From positions 377,464 through 441,463 of the forward strand of contig JABFRR010000008.1 of assembly GCA_013141065.1 (NCBI GenBank): DNA of 64,000 bases, read 5' to 3'. How positions within the stretch are numbered: the first letter of the stretch is position 1; each line of letters starts with the position of its first letter. The position numbers were made by a program, and so were the translations under genes. The notes beneath the pieces were generated by a model. The model did no database searches and had not been told where the DNA came from. It saw nothing but the letters and a program-made list of their open reading frames with translations. The DNA comes from Bacteriovoracaceae bacterium. GTDB lineage: Bacteria; Bdellovibrionota; Bacteriovoracia; Bacteriovoracales; Bacteriovoracaceae. Positions 18,876-27,974 of this stretch are shown here, in pieces.

Positions 18876-20258
18876 ATGGAAAACTTAACTTTTGTGCAAA
18901 ATGTTTTAATCTTTTTGGCACTAAATGCTGTTTCACTTTTATGCTTGAATGTGAATAAGATTGGAAAATATTGTTCATTTACTTTTACTCTAATTGCCGC
19001 AATCACATTTTTTGCAATGCTTTTTGGCTCAAATTCTTTTGCCATTAGCGATCTCTTTATGCTCGAAGGCAATAAGATCCTACTTTTAAAAATAGTTTCA
19101 GTATTAAACATCTTTATGATTTTAATAAATGGGTACTATTCACTCGAAAAAGTAAAAAATTCTGTATTAGTCAGCTATATGTTCCTGGGAGGAGTCTTTC
19201 TTTTAGGTGCAAATGATCTGATGACATTCTATGTGGCAATGGAAACGGTTGCTCTCGTTGGATATGCACTGGTTGCTACTTCTGGATTAGAAAACTCACG
19301 AGAAGCTTCGGTAAAATACCTTATTCAAGGTTCGGTTATCTCTGTCATCTTTTTATTAGGTGTAGCTTTTTACCTTGGGGCAACAGGGAGCTTAACTTTG
19401 GTTGGTGCCACGGTTGTCAATCAAGAATTTTATGCAGTCGCATTAGGTATATTCATTTTAACGACTTGTTTTAAGTTGGGAGCTTTTCCATTTCATGCGT
19501 GGATTGCAGATGTTTATTCAAACGTGACACTTGGAAATCTCGCGACTAATTTTTTCATTTCAAAAATTATCATTGGTTTTAAATTTATTACCATGATGCA
19601 AATTTTACTCTTAGAATGTGACCCACATTTTCAAGATATTTTGATACGAATAATTCAGGTCGTAGCGGTAATGTCTGCATTTTATGGAAATATAATGGCG
19701 CTGGTTCAGGGGCAATTCAAAAGGATTATCGCCTATTCATCGGTTGCTCATACAGGCTACATGTTAATGATGATTTGTTTAAATCCAGATGAAGCTTACG
19801 AAACACAACTAATTAGCTATCTTGTAATCTACTCACTGACTGCAACTGGGGTAATTTTAATACTAAACCAATTTGCTGAGTTAAATAAAAATCAAGATAG
19901 CCGAGAAATTCTCAAGGGTGGTTTCTATAGAAATAAAGGACTGTCGATAATGCTGATTGTGTTCGTCTTAAGTCTTGCTGGAATTCCTCTAACGTCCGGC
20001 TTTGCAATGAAATACATGCTTTTTACAAATTTCTTCCGCGAAGGATTTACGATTGAAGCTACATCAATTTTGATTAGTTCTATAATAGGACTAGCTTACT
20101 ACATTAAATTTGTAAGCGACCTATTTGCAGAAGAAGCAGAGGCAAAGTCGCTCCCTACAATAAAAACCCGGTTCAGCGAAACGCTGGTTCATGTTATCAT
20201 TTTAGTGTCTATCTTTACTGTCGGTATTGCGCCGTCACTCTTTTTAGGGATGAAGTAG
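18876..20258 (+). CDS. nuoN: NADH-quinone oxidoreductase subunit N, set 2, divergent
   Basis: The 460-residue protein aligns with NuoN by position and topology but is the most diverged subunit. The usual MWTPDVYEGAPTPVT loop is replaced by FHAWIADVYSNVTLGNLATN. Proton-path charges are still present: YVAMETVALVGYALV (Glu), TCFKLGAFPFHAW (Lys), FFISKIIIGF (Lys at the same distance from DVY as in set 1) and TSGFAMKYMLFT (Lys). It is therefore likely functional rather than decaying. Confidence 0.88.
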   Translation: MENLTFVQNVLIFLALNAVSLLCLNVNKIGKYCSFTFTLIAAITFFAMLFGSNSFAISDLFMLEGNKILLLKIVSVLNIFMILINGYYSLEKVKNSVLVSYMFLGGVFLLGANDLMTFYVAMETVALVGYALVATSGLENSREASVKYLIQGSVISVIFLLGVAFYLGATGSLTLVGATVVNQEFYAVALGIFILTTCFKLGAFPFHAWIADVYSNVTLGNLATNFFISKIIIGFKFITMMQILLLECDPHFQDILIRIIQVVAVMSAFYGNIMALVQGQFKRIIAYSSVAHTGYMLMMICLNPDEAYETQLISYLVIYSLTATGVILILNQFAELNKNQDSREILKGGFYRNKGLSIMLIVFVLSLAGIPLTSGFAMKYMLFTNFFREGFTIEATSILISSIIGLAYYIKFVSDLFAEEAEAKSLPTIKTRFSETLVHVIILVSIFTVGIAPSLFLGMK

Positions 20259-20268
20259 ACAGGATTAA

Positions 20269-23200
20269 ATGAGTCTTAAGTACAGAATCCGACTTGAAAA
20301 CGAGCGGGTTATCGGGCCATTTTCTGAAGAAGAAATTGGCGAATTATTTATAAAGAATCACATAAAAGGAACTGAGCAGTGCCAACAATTTCCAATTGGT
20401 GATTGGAAACCATTACAATCTTTTAGCCAATTAAGTGAAATAATTAATGAAACTATAAAAAAAATTAACCAGGCAAATGCACAGAACGAAGCATCCATAA
20501 CTAGTGTAAATTCTAAGAAAGTTAGTTCACAAAAATTAAAGTCCAAATCAACCAATGTTGAAAAAAATACTGAAAAAACAGAAGCGCCAATTGTAACATT
20601 CCATGAGTTTAAGTTCGGTAAAGACATCAAAGATGATGTTAACTATGAAGAACTTGAAAAAGAATATAAAAAAAATAATCCCCATGTGCCAACAGAAGAA
20701 GCGATGGAAGAAACACTTGTTGTAAGAAAATTTAGCAACAAAGTAGATAACCTTGATAAGACCGTAGTTGTTCGCCCAAAGTTTGAAATTCCCAAAGCTA
20801 AAAATGAATCCCAAAGTGTATTATATAAAATGGAGTCACCAGTAGTTGTTGAAGAAAAAATGCAACCAACAAGGGAGGAATTAATAAATGAAAAAACAGA
20901 ATTTATTAATCTTGCGCAGGCCCTGCCAACAATTAATGCTCAACTTAGTGTCTCAGAAGTTGAGTTAGATACAAAAAAAAAGATTGAAGAAAGTTTAGAA
21001 ATTAAAAGATTAAAAGATTTAGAAGCTATTATTATTCGTGAGCAAGCTATCGAGCAAGGCCATGAAGATGACGAAATTGAAATTATTGAAGAAGAAGATT
21101 CAGAATCTAAAACAAGCCAGCCTAAAGTAATAATTAAAAAAAAGAAACAAAAAGGAATGTCGATTGTTGCGATATTAGCATTCTTGGGAATTTTTTACTT
21201 TTTTCTTCAAGACGAGGGACCACCTAAGCAGCAAGGAGTTACGTTTTTAGAAGTTAAATTTCCCATTACAGCAGATGAAGAAAATATCCCAGGTGCCAAT
21301 AACTATTTAGTTCAAGCACGTGGATTGTATTCTAAGGGAAACTATAGGGCACGAACAATTGCCTCAAAAATGTATTTAAATTCACTCGCACAAAAATTCA
21401 GTGATAATGAAGCATTAGGTGAAATCATACTCACTTATGCAGAATTGTTAGACAACACAAGAGATCAAACCCAGTCTGCAAGCACGCTTTATAAATATGT
21501 TCAATTAGCAGAATCAAAATTTCTAAGTGATCACAGTGTTGCCACAGGAGTCGCTTTATTTTTTGATAAAATTGGTAAATATCAAACAGGAATTTATACA
21601 ATAAAAAATTATCTCCGCGCCGGACAAAAACCAACGCCAAAGATGTTATCTTACTATTTGGGTTTACTGGTTAAAGCTGGGGAGTTTGTCGAAGCTCGAA
21701 AGGTTTTTGAAACAATTTCTACAATACCCAAAAAACCATTAGAAGCCTATGTAGAATTGGCCCTTTTTCAAATAGCGAATGATAAACCAGCAGAGGCGCA
21801 AACGATTATTCTTGAGGGTATTAAGTATTTTCCAAGTAGTGTAAAGCTATTATTGCTGCTTTCTGATTCTTATCTAAAAGAGCAATCAATAAAACAATTT
21901 GAAGCGACACTTAAAAAAGTAGATAAATTACAAGCAGAGTACTCACCGGTGTATTTGGCAAAATATTTACAATACATGGGGTATCTTGCTGCATTTAAAA
22001 ATAAGAATAAAGAAGCTAGTGTGTTTTTTAAGAAATCATTACAAATCAAAGAGTCAGACGAATTGAGATCAAGTTTAGCGAAGTTAGAAATTGGTGGAGA
22101 TCTAGCCTCTCAAAATTTAATTTTAGAAAGTAAGGTAATTGGATTATTAAAAAAATCTAAGGAAGAATTTAAAAATAGAAACTTAGATTCTGCCTTTCAG
22201 TTTATTATTGAGGCTGTTGATGCAGATCCCGATTATATTCCTTCCGTTTTATTCCAAGCAAAGCTAAATACCTATAGAGGTTTTTTTGAATCGTCCATTT
22301 TTTCATTACAAGAAAAGATCGGTGTCCATCAACAAAACTTTCAATTAAAAAAAGCCTTAGTTGAAGTTTATATTCAAGCCTATAAGTTCGATGAAGCTGA
22401 AAGGCTTCTTTCTGAAATTGCACAAACTAAATATGCCACCTCTTCCGAATATGCTTCGTTGATGGGTTTTTTTTCAGAAGCTAAGAAGAATCCTATCATT
22501 GCAATAAAGTGGTATGACCGTGCACTATCAAGAGATCCCTTGAGTGACGAAAACATGTATCAAATTGCAAAAATATTAGTAAAAAATAAACGATTTGCAG
22601 AAGCCCGTGGGCGAATTTCAAAGGCGCTTTTATTGGATCCAAAGAATGTAAAGTATCACGCGCTCAACGCTGAAATTCTTTATGACCAAGATGGGACTGA
22701 TACTGCACTTGGATACCTTCGAGACACTATGACAGAGCTTGGTGAAGATCCACTTTTAGTTTCAACTATTACCTCACTCTATTTTCGAAGTGGTCAGATA
22801 AAAGAATTTCAAGATTATTATACAAAAATACAAAATTTACCTAAAAAAGATGAAGGTTTGTATGAAGTTCTAATGGCAGCTGCGAAATTAGAAGGCAGAA
22901 AAGACGAGTACGTAAAACATGCCAAAGATTTAGTGAAGCTTAATCCAGGAAACTTGAACATCAGGATGGAGTTAGGGGAGGTATTTTTAAATGAAGGAAA
23001 ATTTGACGATGCGATCGTTCAATTTACAGAAATTAAAGATAAATTAGAATCCTATCCTAAAGTGCATTACCAATTAGCACGAGTATATTTAGCGAGAAAT
23101 AACACTGCAAAAGCCAGAGAAATGGCCACTAAAGAGCTCCAGCTCAATCCGAATTTAGATTCAGCCCATTTTATAATGGGGGAAGTTTTTAGGCTTGAAA

Positions 23201-23508
23201 AAGACTACCGCGAAGCTATTTTAAAATATGAAAAAGCGATTAGCTTAAATCCACGTTCAATTGATGCTCTCTTAGCGATGGCCAATTTAAAATTGCAGCA
23301 AAACTATGCCAATGAAGCGATTGACTTACTTTTAAGGGCACTTAAGGAAGATATGACTAATCCAATGATTCATAAATTATTGGGAGATTCTTATCGTGCT
23401 GCAGGCCGCAGGGCGCTAGCGAAAGAAAAATATGAAGATTATTTAAAGTTGAGTCCCGTGGCACCAGATAAAGACCTCATTGAGTCTTTAATAAGAAGTC
23501 TAAAATAG
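20269..23508 (+). CDS. GYF-like domain and TPR-repeat single-pass membrane protein
   Basis: The 1079-residue protein has three parts. Residues 3-60 (NERVIGPFSEEEIGELFIKN, DWKPLQSFSQL) resemble the bacterial GYF_2 domain. A long low-complexity charged region with many Lys and Glu residues follows to about 290. A single membrane helix (MSIVAILAFLGIFYFFL, about 297-313) leads into about 750 residues of TPR-like helical repeats, clearest at the C-terminus (PKVHYQLARVYLARNNTAKA and PRSIDALLAMANLKLQQNYA). The orientation would put the GYF-like part in the cytoplasm and the TPRs in the periplasm. It begins 10 bases after nuoN2. The function is unknown; it may be a scaffold. Confidence 0.75.
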   Translation: MSLKYRIRLENERVIGPFSEEEIGELFIKNHIKGTEQCQQFPIGDWKPLQSFSQLSEIINETIKKINQANAQNEASITSVNSKKVSSQKLKSKSTNVEKNTEKTEAPIVTFHEFKFGKDIKDDVNYEELEKEYKKNNPHVPTEEAMEETLVVRKFSNKVDNLDKTVVVRPKFEIPKAKNESQSVLYKMESPVVVEEKMQPTREELINEKTEFINLAQALPTINAQLSVSEVELDTKKKIEESLEIKRLKDLEAIIIREQAIEQGHEDDEIEIIEEEDSESKTSQPKVIIKKKKQKGMSIVAILAFLGIFYFFLQDEGPPKQQGVTFLEVKFPITADEENIPGANNYLVQARGLYSKGNYRARTIASKMYLNSLAQKFSDNEALGEIILTYAELLDNTRDQTQSASTLYKYVQLAESKFLSDHSVATGVALFFDKIGKYQTGIYTIKNYLRAGQKPTPKMLSYYLGLLVKAGEFVEARKVFETISTIPKKPLEAYVELALFQIANDKPAEAQTIILEGIKYFPSSVKLLLLLSDSYLKEQSIKQFEATLKKVDKLQAEYSPVYLAKYLQYMGYLAAFKNKNKEASVFFKKSLQIKESDELRSSLAKLEIGGDLASQNLILESKVIGLLKKSKEEFKNRNLDSAFQFIIEAVDADPDYIPSVLFQAKLNTYRGFFESSIFSLQEKIGVHQQNFQLKKALVEVYIQAYKFDEAERLLSEIAQTKYATSSEYASLMGFFSEAKKNPIIAIKWYDRALSRDPLSDENMYQIAKILVKNKRFAEARGRISKALLLDPKNVKYHALNAEILYDQDGTDTALGYLRDTMTELGEDPLLVSTITSLYFRSGQIKEFQDYYTKIQNLPKKDEGLYEVLMAAAKLEGRKDEYVKHAKDLVKLNPGNLNIRMELGEVFLNEGKFDDAIVQFTEIKDKLESYPKVHYQLARVYLARNNTAKAREMATKELQLNPNLDSAHFIMGEVFRLEKDYREAILKYEKAISLNPRSIDALLAMANLKLQQNYANEAIDLLLRALKEDMTNPMIHKLLGDSYRAAGRRALAKEKYEDYLKLSPVAPDKDLIESLIRSLK

Positions 23509-23561
23509 AAATCCACTTGTCATATTTATCGAAAGCGCATAATATGACCTTCTAAATAAGC

Positions 23562-23649
23562 GGAGGATTGGCAGAGTGGTCGATTGCGGCGGTTTTGAAA
23601 ACCGTTGAACCGAAAGGTTCCGCAGGTTCGAATCCTGTGTCCTCCGCCA
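23562..23649 (+). tRNA. tRNA-Ser(UGA)
   Basis: A full cloverleaf is visible: acceptor GGAGGAT pairs with GTCCTCC, the anticodon loop TTTTGAAAA gives TGA, and there is a long variable arm (GAACCGAAAGGTTC). A T-loop GTTCGAATC and an encoded CCA end complete it. The long variable arm and anticodon identify serine. Confidence 0.95.
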
Positions 23650-23694
23650 CTTTAGTTCGTCGAAGTCCCCTGAAATTTAGACTGTTAGTACATT

Positions 23695-23786
23695 GGAGAC
23701 GTGGGAGAGTGGTCTAATCCAGCGCCTTGCTAAGGCGTCGTACCCCGCAAGGGGTACCGTGAGTTCGAATCTCACCGTCTCCGCCA
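23695..23786 (+). tRNA. tRNA-Ser(GCU), integration site of island 1
   Basis: Acceptor GGAGACG pairs with CGTCTCC, the anticodon loop CTTGCTAAG gives GCT, the variable arm is TACCCCGCAAGGGGTA, and CCA is encoded. Its 3' end CCGTCTCCGCCATTTTTA is repeated exactly at 43918, so this tRNA is the attachment site of a 20-kb island. Confidence 0.95.
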
Positions 23787-23792
23787 TTTTTA
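23775..23792 (+). other. attL of island 1 (tRNA-Ser 3' end)
   Basis: CCGTCTCCGCCATTTTTA covers the end of the tRNA-Ser(GCU) acceptor arm, CCA and six following bases. It is identical to 43918-43935. Integration here leaves the tRNA intact. Confidence 0.8.
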
Positions 23793-23822
23793 AGTAATCC
23801 CCTATGATATTAGGGGGCTACT
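23793..23822 (+). terminator. Hairpin after tRNA-Ser(GCU)
   Basis: AATCCCCTA and TTAGGGGG form a stem with a short loop right after the tRNA. It is a plausible terminator, although the following tract is not a clean T-run. Confidence 0.5.
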
Positions 23823-23890
23823 TCTACCAAAAGTCAGATGCAACCACTTGCAACCAGTTCCATAAATTACAGTTTTTTCCAAGTATCAAT

Positions 23891-24012
23891 GCTTATTTTT
23901 CAGTCGTAATATTGTAAAGTTTTTTTGTGAAATCGCTTAAGGCTTGTTCGTCTTTTTTGGCATAGACGAGTGTCGTATCCTGATCAGTAACGCCTAGTTG
24001 TTGCATTCTTTG
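23891..24012 (-). pseudogene. Remnant of a tyrosine integrase 3' end
   Basis: About 120 bases closely match the 3' end of the intact integrase at 29249. Both copies include the shared stretches GTGAAATCGCTTAAGGC and CGCCTAGTTGTTGCATT. The piece encodes only the last 40 or so residues, including the catalytic tyrosine region, then similarity stops. It lies directly beside attL, where an integrase normally sits, so it marks an earlier related insertion or a rearrangement of the present element. The remainder of 23823-24182 shows no gene. Confidence 0.8.
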
Positions 24013-24182
24013 TATTGAGGCTTGAATTAAGGAGCTGGCGATTAAGAAACTCATCACGCCGAGTCATGTTGTACATATACACCACCTAATTTAGGGTTCA
24101 ATGGTAGCGTTTTGTTCTATTTCATTTCCTAGTAATAATGTCTGAAATTTGGTAAAAAGTTATCTAATTTTTTGGAGATACT

Positions 24183-25211
24183 ATGAAAGCAGGAAGAAAT
24201 GATCCGTGCCCATGCGGTAGTGACAAAAAATATAAAAAATGCTGCCTGAATAAGATTTCAATATATACCTTCGCAGTCACGCCACATAATTTTAAACATT
24301 TTAATTGCAGCATTCGGCTAACGGAAGACGACACTCTCTATACCCTTCACATCCATCTCCAAGAAGCCCTTGAGTGGGACAATGATCATATGTTTTCATT
24401 TTTTATGGATAATAAAATTTGGAATAGAAAATCAGAATATTCAGCTAATCCGTTGGGTGAAGGAAGTGCAAATGTTAGTATGAAAAATTTGTTTCTGAAA
24501 GAGGACCAAAAATTTCTATATGTTTTTGATTACGGCGATGAGCACTGTTTTCAAATTCAACTTGCAAAAATTGAAAAGTCAGACGATTTAGATAATCTGC
24601 CTCTTGGACTTATTGAAAAAAATGGAAATGCTCCAGAACAATACGAATGTTTTGTGGAAGATGAAGAAGATATTGAAAATTTTCTCATCGCACACGATTA
24701 TTTAGAAACAAACTTGGAAATAATATCAAAAAGTTCCAATGAAAGAAGTGCTGAGAATTGGAATTTTAGGGCCTTTTTAAAGATGTATGGTGGCCCTAAG
24801 GACATTGACGAAGAAGTACGTCGAATTAATGATGAAGTTTCAAGTCGGATTGATTGCACCGATTGCGGAAACTGCTGCCAAACGATTAGTCCTATTTTGC
24901 TAGAGGATGATATTGCTAAACTCTCTAGTAGATTATCATTAAGCAAAAAAGAGTTTATAGAAAAACACCTTAAAAAAACTGAAGACGGAGAATTTGTTTT
25001 TAATAAAGCTCCCTGCCCTCTTTTGCTTGAGAATAGATGTACCCAGTATGATTGCCGTCCCAGTGATTGCGAATCATTCCCGCATCTTCACAAGGATATT
25101 TTCGTGTCTCGCTTAATGGATGTTATAAGTAATTGTAGTGTCTGCCCGATAGTGTTTAATGTTTACGAAAGGCTCAAGGATGAATTTCCTGAGTGGAAAA
25201 AGAAATTTTAA
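24183..25211 (+). CDS. SEC-C / pRiA4b ORF-3-like / YkgJ-type cysteine-cluster protein
   Basis: The 342-residue protein combines three modules. Residues 2-22 are a SEC-C zinc motif (GRNDPCPCGSDKKYKKCC). Residues 35-110 resemble the plasmid pRiA4b ORF-3 fold (LHIHLQEALEW, YVFDYGDEHCFQIQL). The C-terminal part, about 220-320, is a YkgJ-like metal-binding cysteine cluster (CTDCGNCCQTI, APCPLLLENRCTQYDCRP). SEC-C motifs bind zinc; the function of the combination is not known. It is preceded by TTGGAGATACT and followed 21 bases later by the methyltransferase gene, so the two may be co-expressed. Confidence 0.75.
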   Translation: MKAGRNDPCPCGSDKKYKKCCLNKISIYTFAVTPHNFKHFNCSIRLTEDDTLYTLHIHLQEALEWDNDHMFSFFMDNKIWNRKSEYSANPLGEGSANVSMKNLFLKEDQKFLYVFDYGDEHCFQIQLAKIEKSDDLDNLPLGLIEKNGNAPEQYECFVEDEEDIENFLIAHDYLETNLEIISKSSNERSAENWNFRAFLKMYGGPKDIDEEVRRINDEVSSRIDCTDCGNCCQTISPILLEDDIAKLSSRLSLSKKEFIEKHLKKTEDGEFVFNKAPCPLLLENRCTQYDCRPSDCESFPHLHKDIFVSRLMDVISNCSVCPIVFNVYERLKDEFPEWKKKF

Positions 25212-25232
25212 ATTAAGAATGAGGTAAATAAA

Positions 25233-26879
25233 ATGGAAGTGATAAATTTGCATAGACTTAAATCAGGTATCATAACTGGAATGAAAGGTGGCGGGTATGT
25301 AACCAAGAAAATGTTGACTTCATTTATAGAAGACAATCAAAAACTAAAAATCATAGACAATCTTACAGGTAAAGATATAACGAATGAAATCCTTGACCCA
25401 CTGTTGGAAAAAATTCAGTTTAAGAATGGGAATTTGGAAGTTTTGAATTTGTGGAGACACAGCTCAGGCATTATCACTAAAGTAAAAAACGGAAAGGCCA
25501 TAACCCAAGTAATATTTGAATCATTGGTAGAAAAAAATCAGAAGTTGCGAATTGTTGATAAGGTTACGAATGAAGATATAACAAATGAAATTCTTGATAA
25601 GATTTTAGAGAAGATTCGCATTAAGAAAGAAAATTTAGAGCTAGAAAACAATAAAAAAATAAATCTACCCGAATTGCCAGAGGAGTTTGTACAAGAAAAA
25701 ATTAAAAACGTTAATTCTGAAAATCTTTGCGATAACTCGAATGGTGAATTTAATTTTGTAGATTTATTTTGCGGAGCAGGGGGCCTCTCTATCGGCCTTG
25801 AACAGGCTGGAATGAGTTGCATTCTGGGAACAGACATCAATACCTATGCTATGCAAAGCTTTAGAGAGTATCATAAAAACGCAGAAACCTTTTGCGGACC
25901 AATAAGCTCCCTTACAGATAAAGATTTAAAGGAGAAAATAGGAAACAAGCGAGTTGATCTTGTGTGCGGCGGCCCGCCTTGTCAGGGCTTTTCTACCATA
26001 GGTGAAGGTAATAAAGACGATCGAAGAAATAGTTTATTTGAGGAATTTGTGAGGGTGGTAAGAGTGCTTGGCCCAACCTATATGCTGTTTGAAAATGTCT
26101 CTGGCCTTTTAGCTGCGAAAAATGAAAAGACATTGAATGCAATACTAAGTTCTTTTAAAGCACTCGGATACCATTTGAAGATTAAAGTATTAGAGTCACA
26201 ACATTTTGGTGTACCACAAAAAAGAAAAAGAATTATTATACTCGGTTGTAAAGAAAACTATGCCTTCGATTTCCCAAAACCTATTTTTGATTGTGTTGAA
26301 AATGGTAAATATGTAAGGCCAGTTAACCTTGGAGAAGTGATTGATGACATCGCAACGGAAAATGGTGAGATTTTTAATCATCAAGTAGATAAGGCCACGC
26401 CTGAACGTATTTCGGTCGAAAGAATAAGCTGCATACCCGAAGGTCGAGGTATTCGCTACAAAAAAGATGAAGACGAATTTTTTCCAGACAAATTAAAGCT
26501 GGGATTTGATTGGTCTAAAATGAAGGAAGGCCGCCTAAGAGAGCTTCGTTTTTTCCGTTTATCGAGAATGCAGCCCACCCCCACTATTAATACAGGTTGC
26601 ACTCAGTATTATCATCCTAATGAAAATCGGCACTTTACAGTAAGGGAATTAGCACGCATTCAAACCTTCCCTAACAACTTTAAACTCTATGGCAATATTG
26701 TGTCACAGCGAAAACTTGTAGGAAATGCGGTTCCCGTGTTGATGGGGAAGGCCATCGGTAGGAGCTTGCTGGAATCCTTTAATCTTAAACAACAAGACAA
26801 TGAGGTTTATACGATTGATATTGAAAAATTAAAAGGTAAAGGTTTTTGCTATCGAGAAGATTATACTGATAAGTTTTAG
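25233..26879 (+). CDS. C5-cytosine DNA methyltransferase with two N-terminal PhaR-like repeats
   Basis: The 548-residue protein has a standard C5-methyltransferase from about residue 172: FVDLFCGAGGLSIGLEQAG (motif I), VCGGPPCQGFSTIG (catalytic Cys), FENVSGLL (ENV motif), GVPQKRKRIIILG, and GNAVPVLMGKAIG (motif X). It methylates cytosine in a sequence that cannot be read from the gene. Residues 1-135 hold two copies of a 66-residue unit. Each ends in DITNEILD-LLEKI or similar and resembles the polyhydroxyalkanoate-regulator DNA-binding domain (PHB_acc_N). That fusion is unusual. No restriction nuclease is adjacent, so it may be an orphan or regulatory methyltransferase. Confidence 0.9.
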   Translation: MEVINLHRLKSGIITGMKGGGYVTKKMLTSFIEDNQKLKIIDNLTGKDITNEILDPLLEKIQFKNGNLEVLNLWRHSSGIITKVKNGKAITQVIFESLVEKNQKLRIVDKVTNEDITNEILDKILEKIRIKKENLELENNKKINLPELPEEFVQEKIKNVNSENLCDNSNGEFNFVDLFCGAGGLSIGLEQAGMSCILGTDINTYAMQSFREYHKNAETFCGPISSLTDKDLKEKIGNKRVDLVCGGPPCQGFSTIGEGNKDDRRNSLFEEFVRVVRVLGPTYMLFENVSGLLAAKNEKTLNAILSSFKALGYHLKIKVLESQHFGVPQKRKRIIILGCKENYAFDFPKPIFDCVENGKYVRPVNLGEVIDDIATENGEIFNHQVDKATPERISVERISCIPEGRGIRYKKDEDEFFPDKLKLGFDWSKMKEGRLRELRFFRLSRMQPTPTINTGCTQYYHPNENRHFTVRELARIQTFPNNFKLYGNIVSQRKLVGNAVPVLMGKAIGRSLLESFNLKQQDNEVYTIDIEKLKGKGFCYREDYTDKF

Positions 26880-26946
26880 TATACATAAATAATTTTCAAA
26901 CTTAGTTTTTAACACCACTTATTGTTTACTATTTTTTGAGGTATGA

Positions 26947-27351
26947 ATGGCCAAGTTAAATTCTGCTACAACTAAAATTAAAACATCGACAACGAAGCCC
27001 AAATCAAAAGTTTCCTCAAAGGCATTCCATGATTATGAAATAGAAAATGCCAAAACAGTTCAAGATTGCATCGAAATTGCGATAGTGGACGCTTATGATG
27101 AAGGCGAAGAGGCCAGTGGTTGGTATTCCTGTTTGGAAGACGTTTTTTCGGACATCGACGAAGTTGAATTTATGGGAGAAATTGTGGAATTTAAGCAATT
27201 CGGCTTTCAGGGGGATACTGCGATAGTTGGGATAATCAAGAAAAAGGGAAAAACCGCCAAGGTTTCCCTTGAGTCTTTAGTTTGGATTAAGCCCACTTGT
27301 TTACAAAGTTTGTGGCATAAGGCTTATCTGAAATATCAAGGATTGCACTAG
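26947..27351 (+). CDS. Small acidic CcbP-like calcium-binding protein (tentative)
   Basis: The 134-residue protein has a basic, Thr/Ser/Lys-rich first 25 residues, then IEIAIVDAYDEGEEASGWYS and CLEDVFSD, followed by a small beta-rich domain (EFMGEIVEFKQFGFQGDTAI, AKVSLESLVWI). The DAYDEGEEASGWY stretch resembles the start of the cyanobacterial calcium-binding protein CcbP family. Beyond that no motif is recognised. It lies in the cargo block between the methyltransferase and an exonuclease, all rightward. Confidence 0.5.
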   Translation: MAKLNSATTKIKTSTTKPKSKVSSKAFHDYEIENAKTVQDCIEIAIVDAYDEGEEASGWYSCLEDVFSDIDEVEFMGEIVEFKQFGFQGDTAIVGIIKKKGKTAKVSLESLVWIKPTCLQSLWHKAYLKYQGLH

Positions 27352-27389
27352 GTCAGATCGGATAATTGAAAATAGCGTAAGAGGAGTTT

Positions 27390-27953
27390 ATGAATACTAA
27401 ATTTTTAGCAATAGATTTTGAGACTGCAAATTATTCCCGAGAGAGTGCATGCTCCATCGGCATTGTTCGAGTGGAGAATAATAAAATTGTCCACAAGGCA
27501 GTTCATTTGATCAAGCCTCCATCACGAGAATTTATTTTTACCTACATTCATGGGATTTCTTGGAGCGATGTTAAAAATGCTCCTACTTTTAAAGAAGTTT
27601 GGAAAGATATTGCTCCCTACTTTGAAGGGATTGATTTTTTAGCGGCCCATAATGCAAAGTTTGATGCCAGCGTCCTTAAGTCTTGTTGCTCGGTATATGG
27701 TATCACTCCTCCCTCTGTCGCAATAGTTTGCTCAATGGAAATTGCAAGAAAAACATGGAATCTTTATCCGACAAAACTGTCAGATGTTTGTAGTCATTTG
27801 AAAATTAAACTTAATCACCACGAAGCACTCTCTGATGCTCATGCTTGTGCACAAATCGTAATTGCCTCTAAAGCACTGGCCACGCCCAATGTAGCCGCTA
27901 CAAAGATCGCAGTGAAACGAAAACCATCATCTCCAAGTCATGCACCTGTATAA
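27390..27953 (+). CDS. DEDDh 3'-5' exonuclease (DnaQ-like)
   Basis: The 187-residue protein has ExoI FLAIDFETANYSRESACSIG, ExoII LAAHNAKFDASVLKS and ExoIII HHEALSDAHACAQI with the His-x4-Asp arrangement of DEDDh exonucleases. It should degrade DNA or RNA from the 3' end, and resembles stand-alone epsilon-subunit homologues. A short basic tail ends the protein. RBS AGAGGAG precedes the start. Confidence 0.85.
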   Translation: MNTKFLAIDFETANYSRESACSIGIVRVENNKIVHKAVHLIKPPSREFIFTYIHGISWSDVKNAPTFKEVWKDIAPYFEGIDFLAAHNAKFDASVLKSCCSVYGITPPSVAIVCSMEIARKTWNLYPTKLSDVCSHLKIKLNHHEALSDAHACAQIVIASKALATPNVAATKIAVKRKPSSPSHAPV

Positions 27954-27974
27954 CGCTTAGAAGAAGGTTAAATT

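Noticed and set aside
5426-20258. Mrp antiporter or membrane hydrogenase instead of complex I
   Set aside because: Each set has NuoA, H, J, K, L, M and N with the specific NuoA and NuoH signatures, which fits complex I best.
20548-20814. 88-residue Phe-rich ORF antisense to the GYF/TPR gene
   Set aside because: It mirrors a Lys/Glu-rich coding stretch on the opposite strand, which produces Phe-rich shadows.
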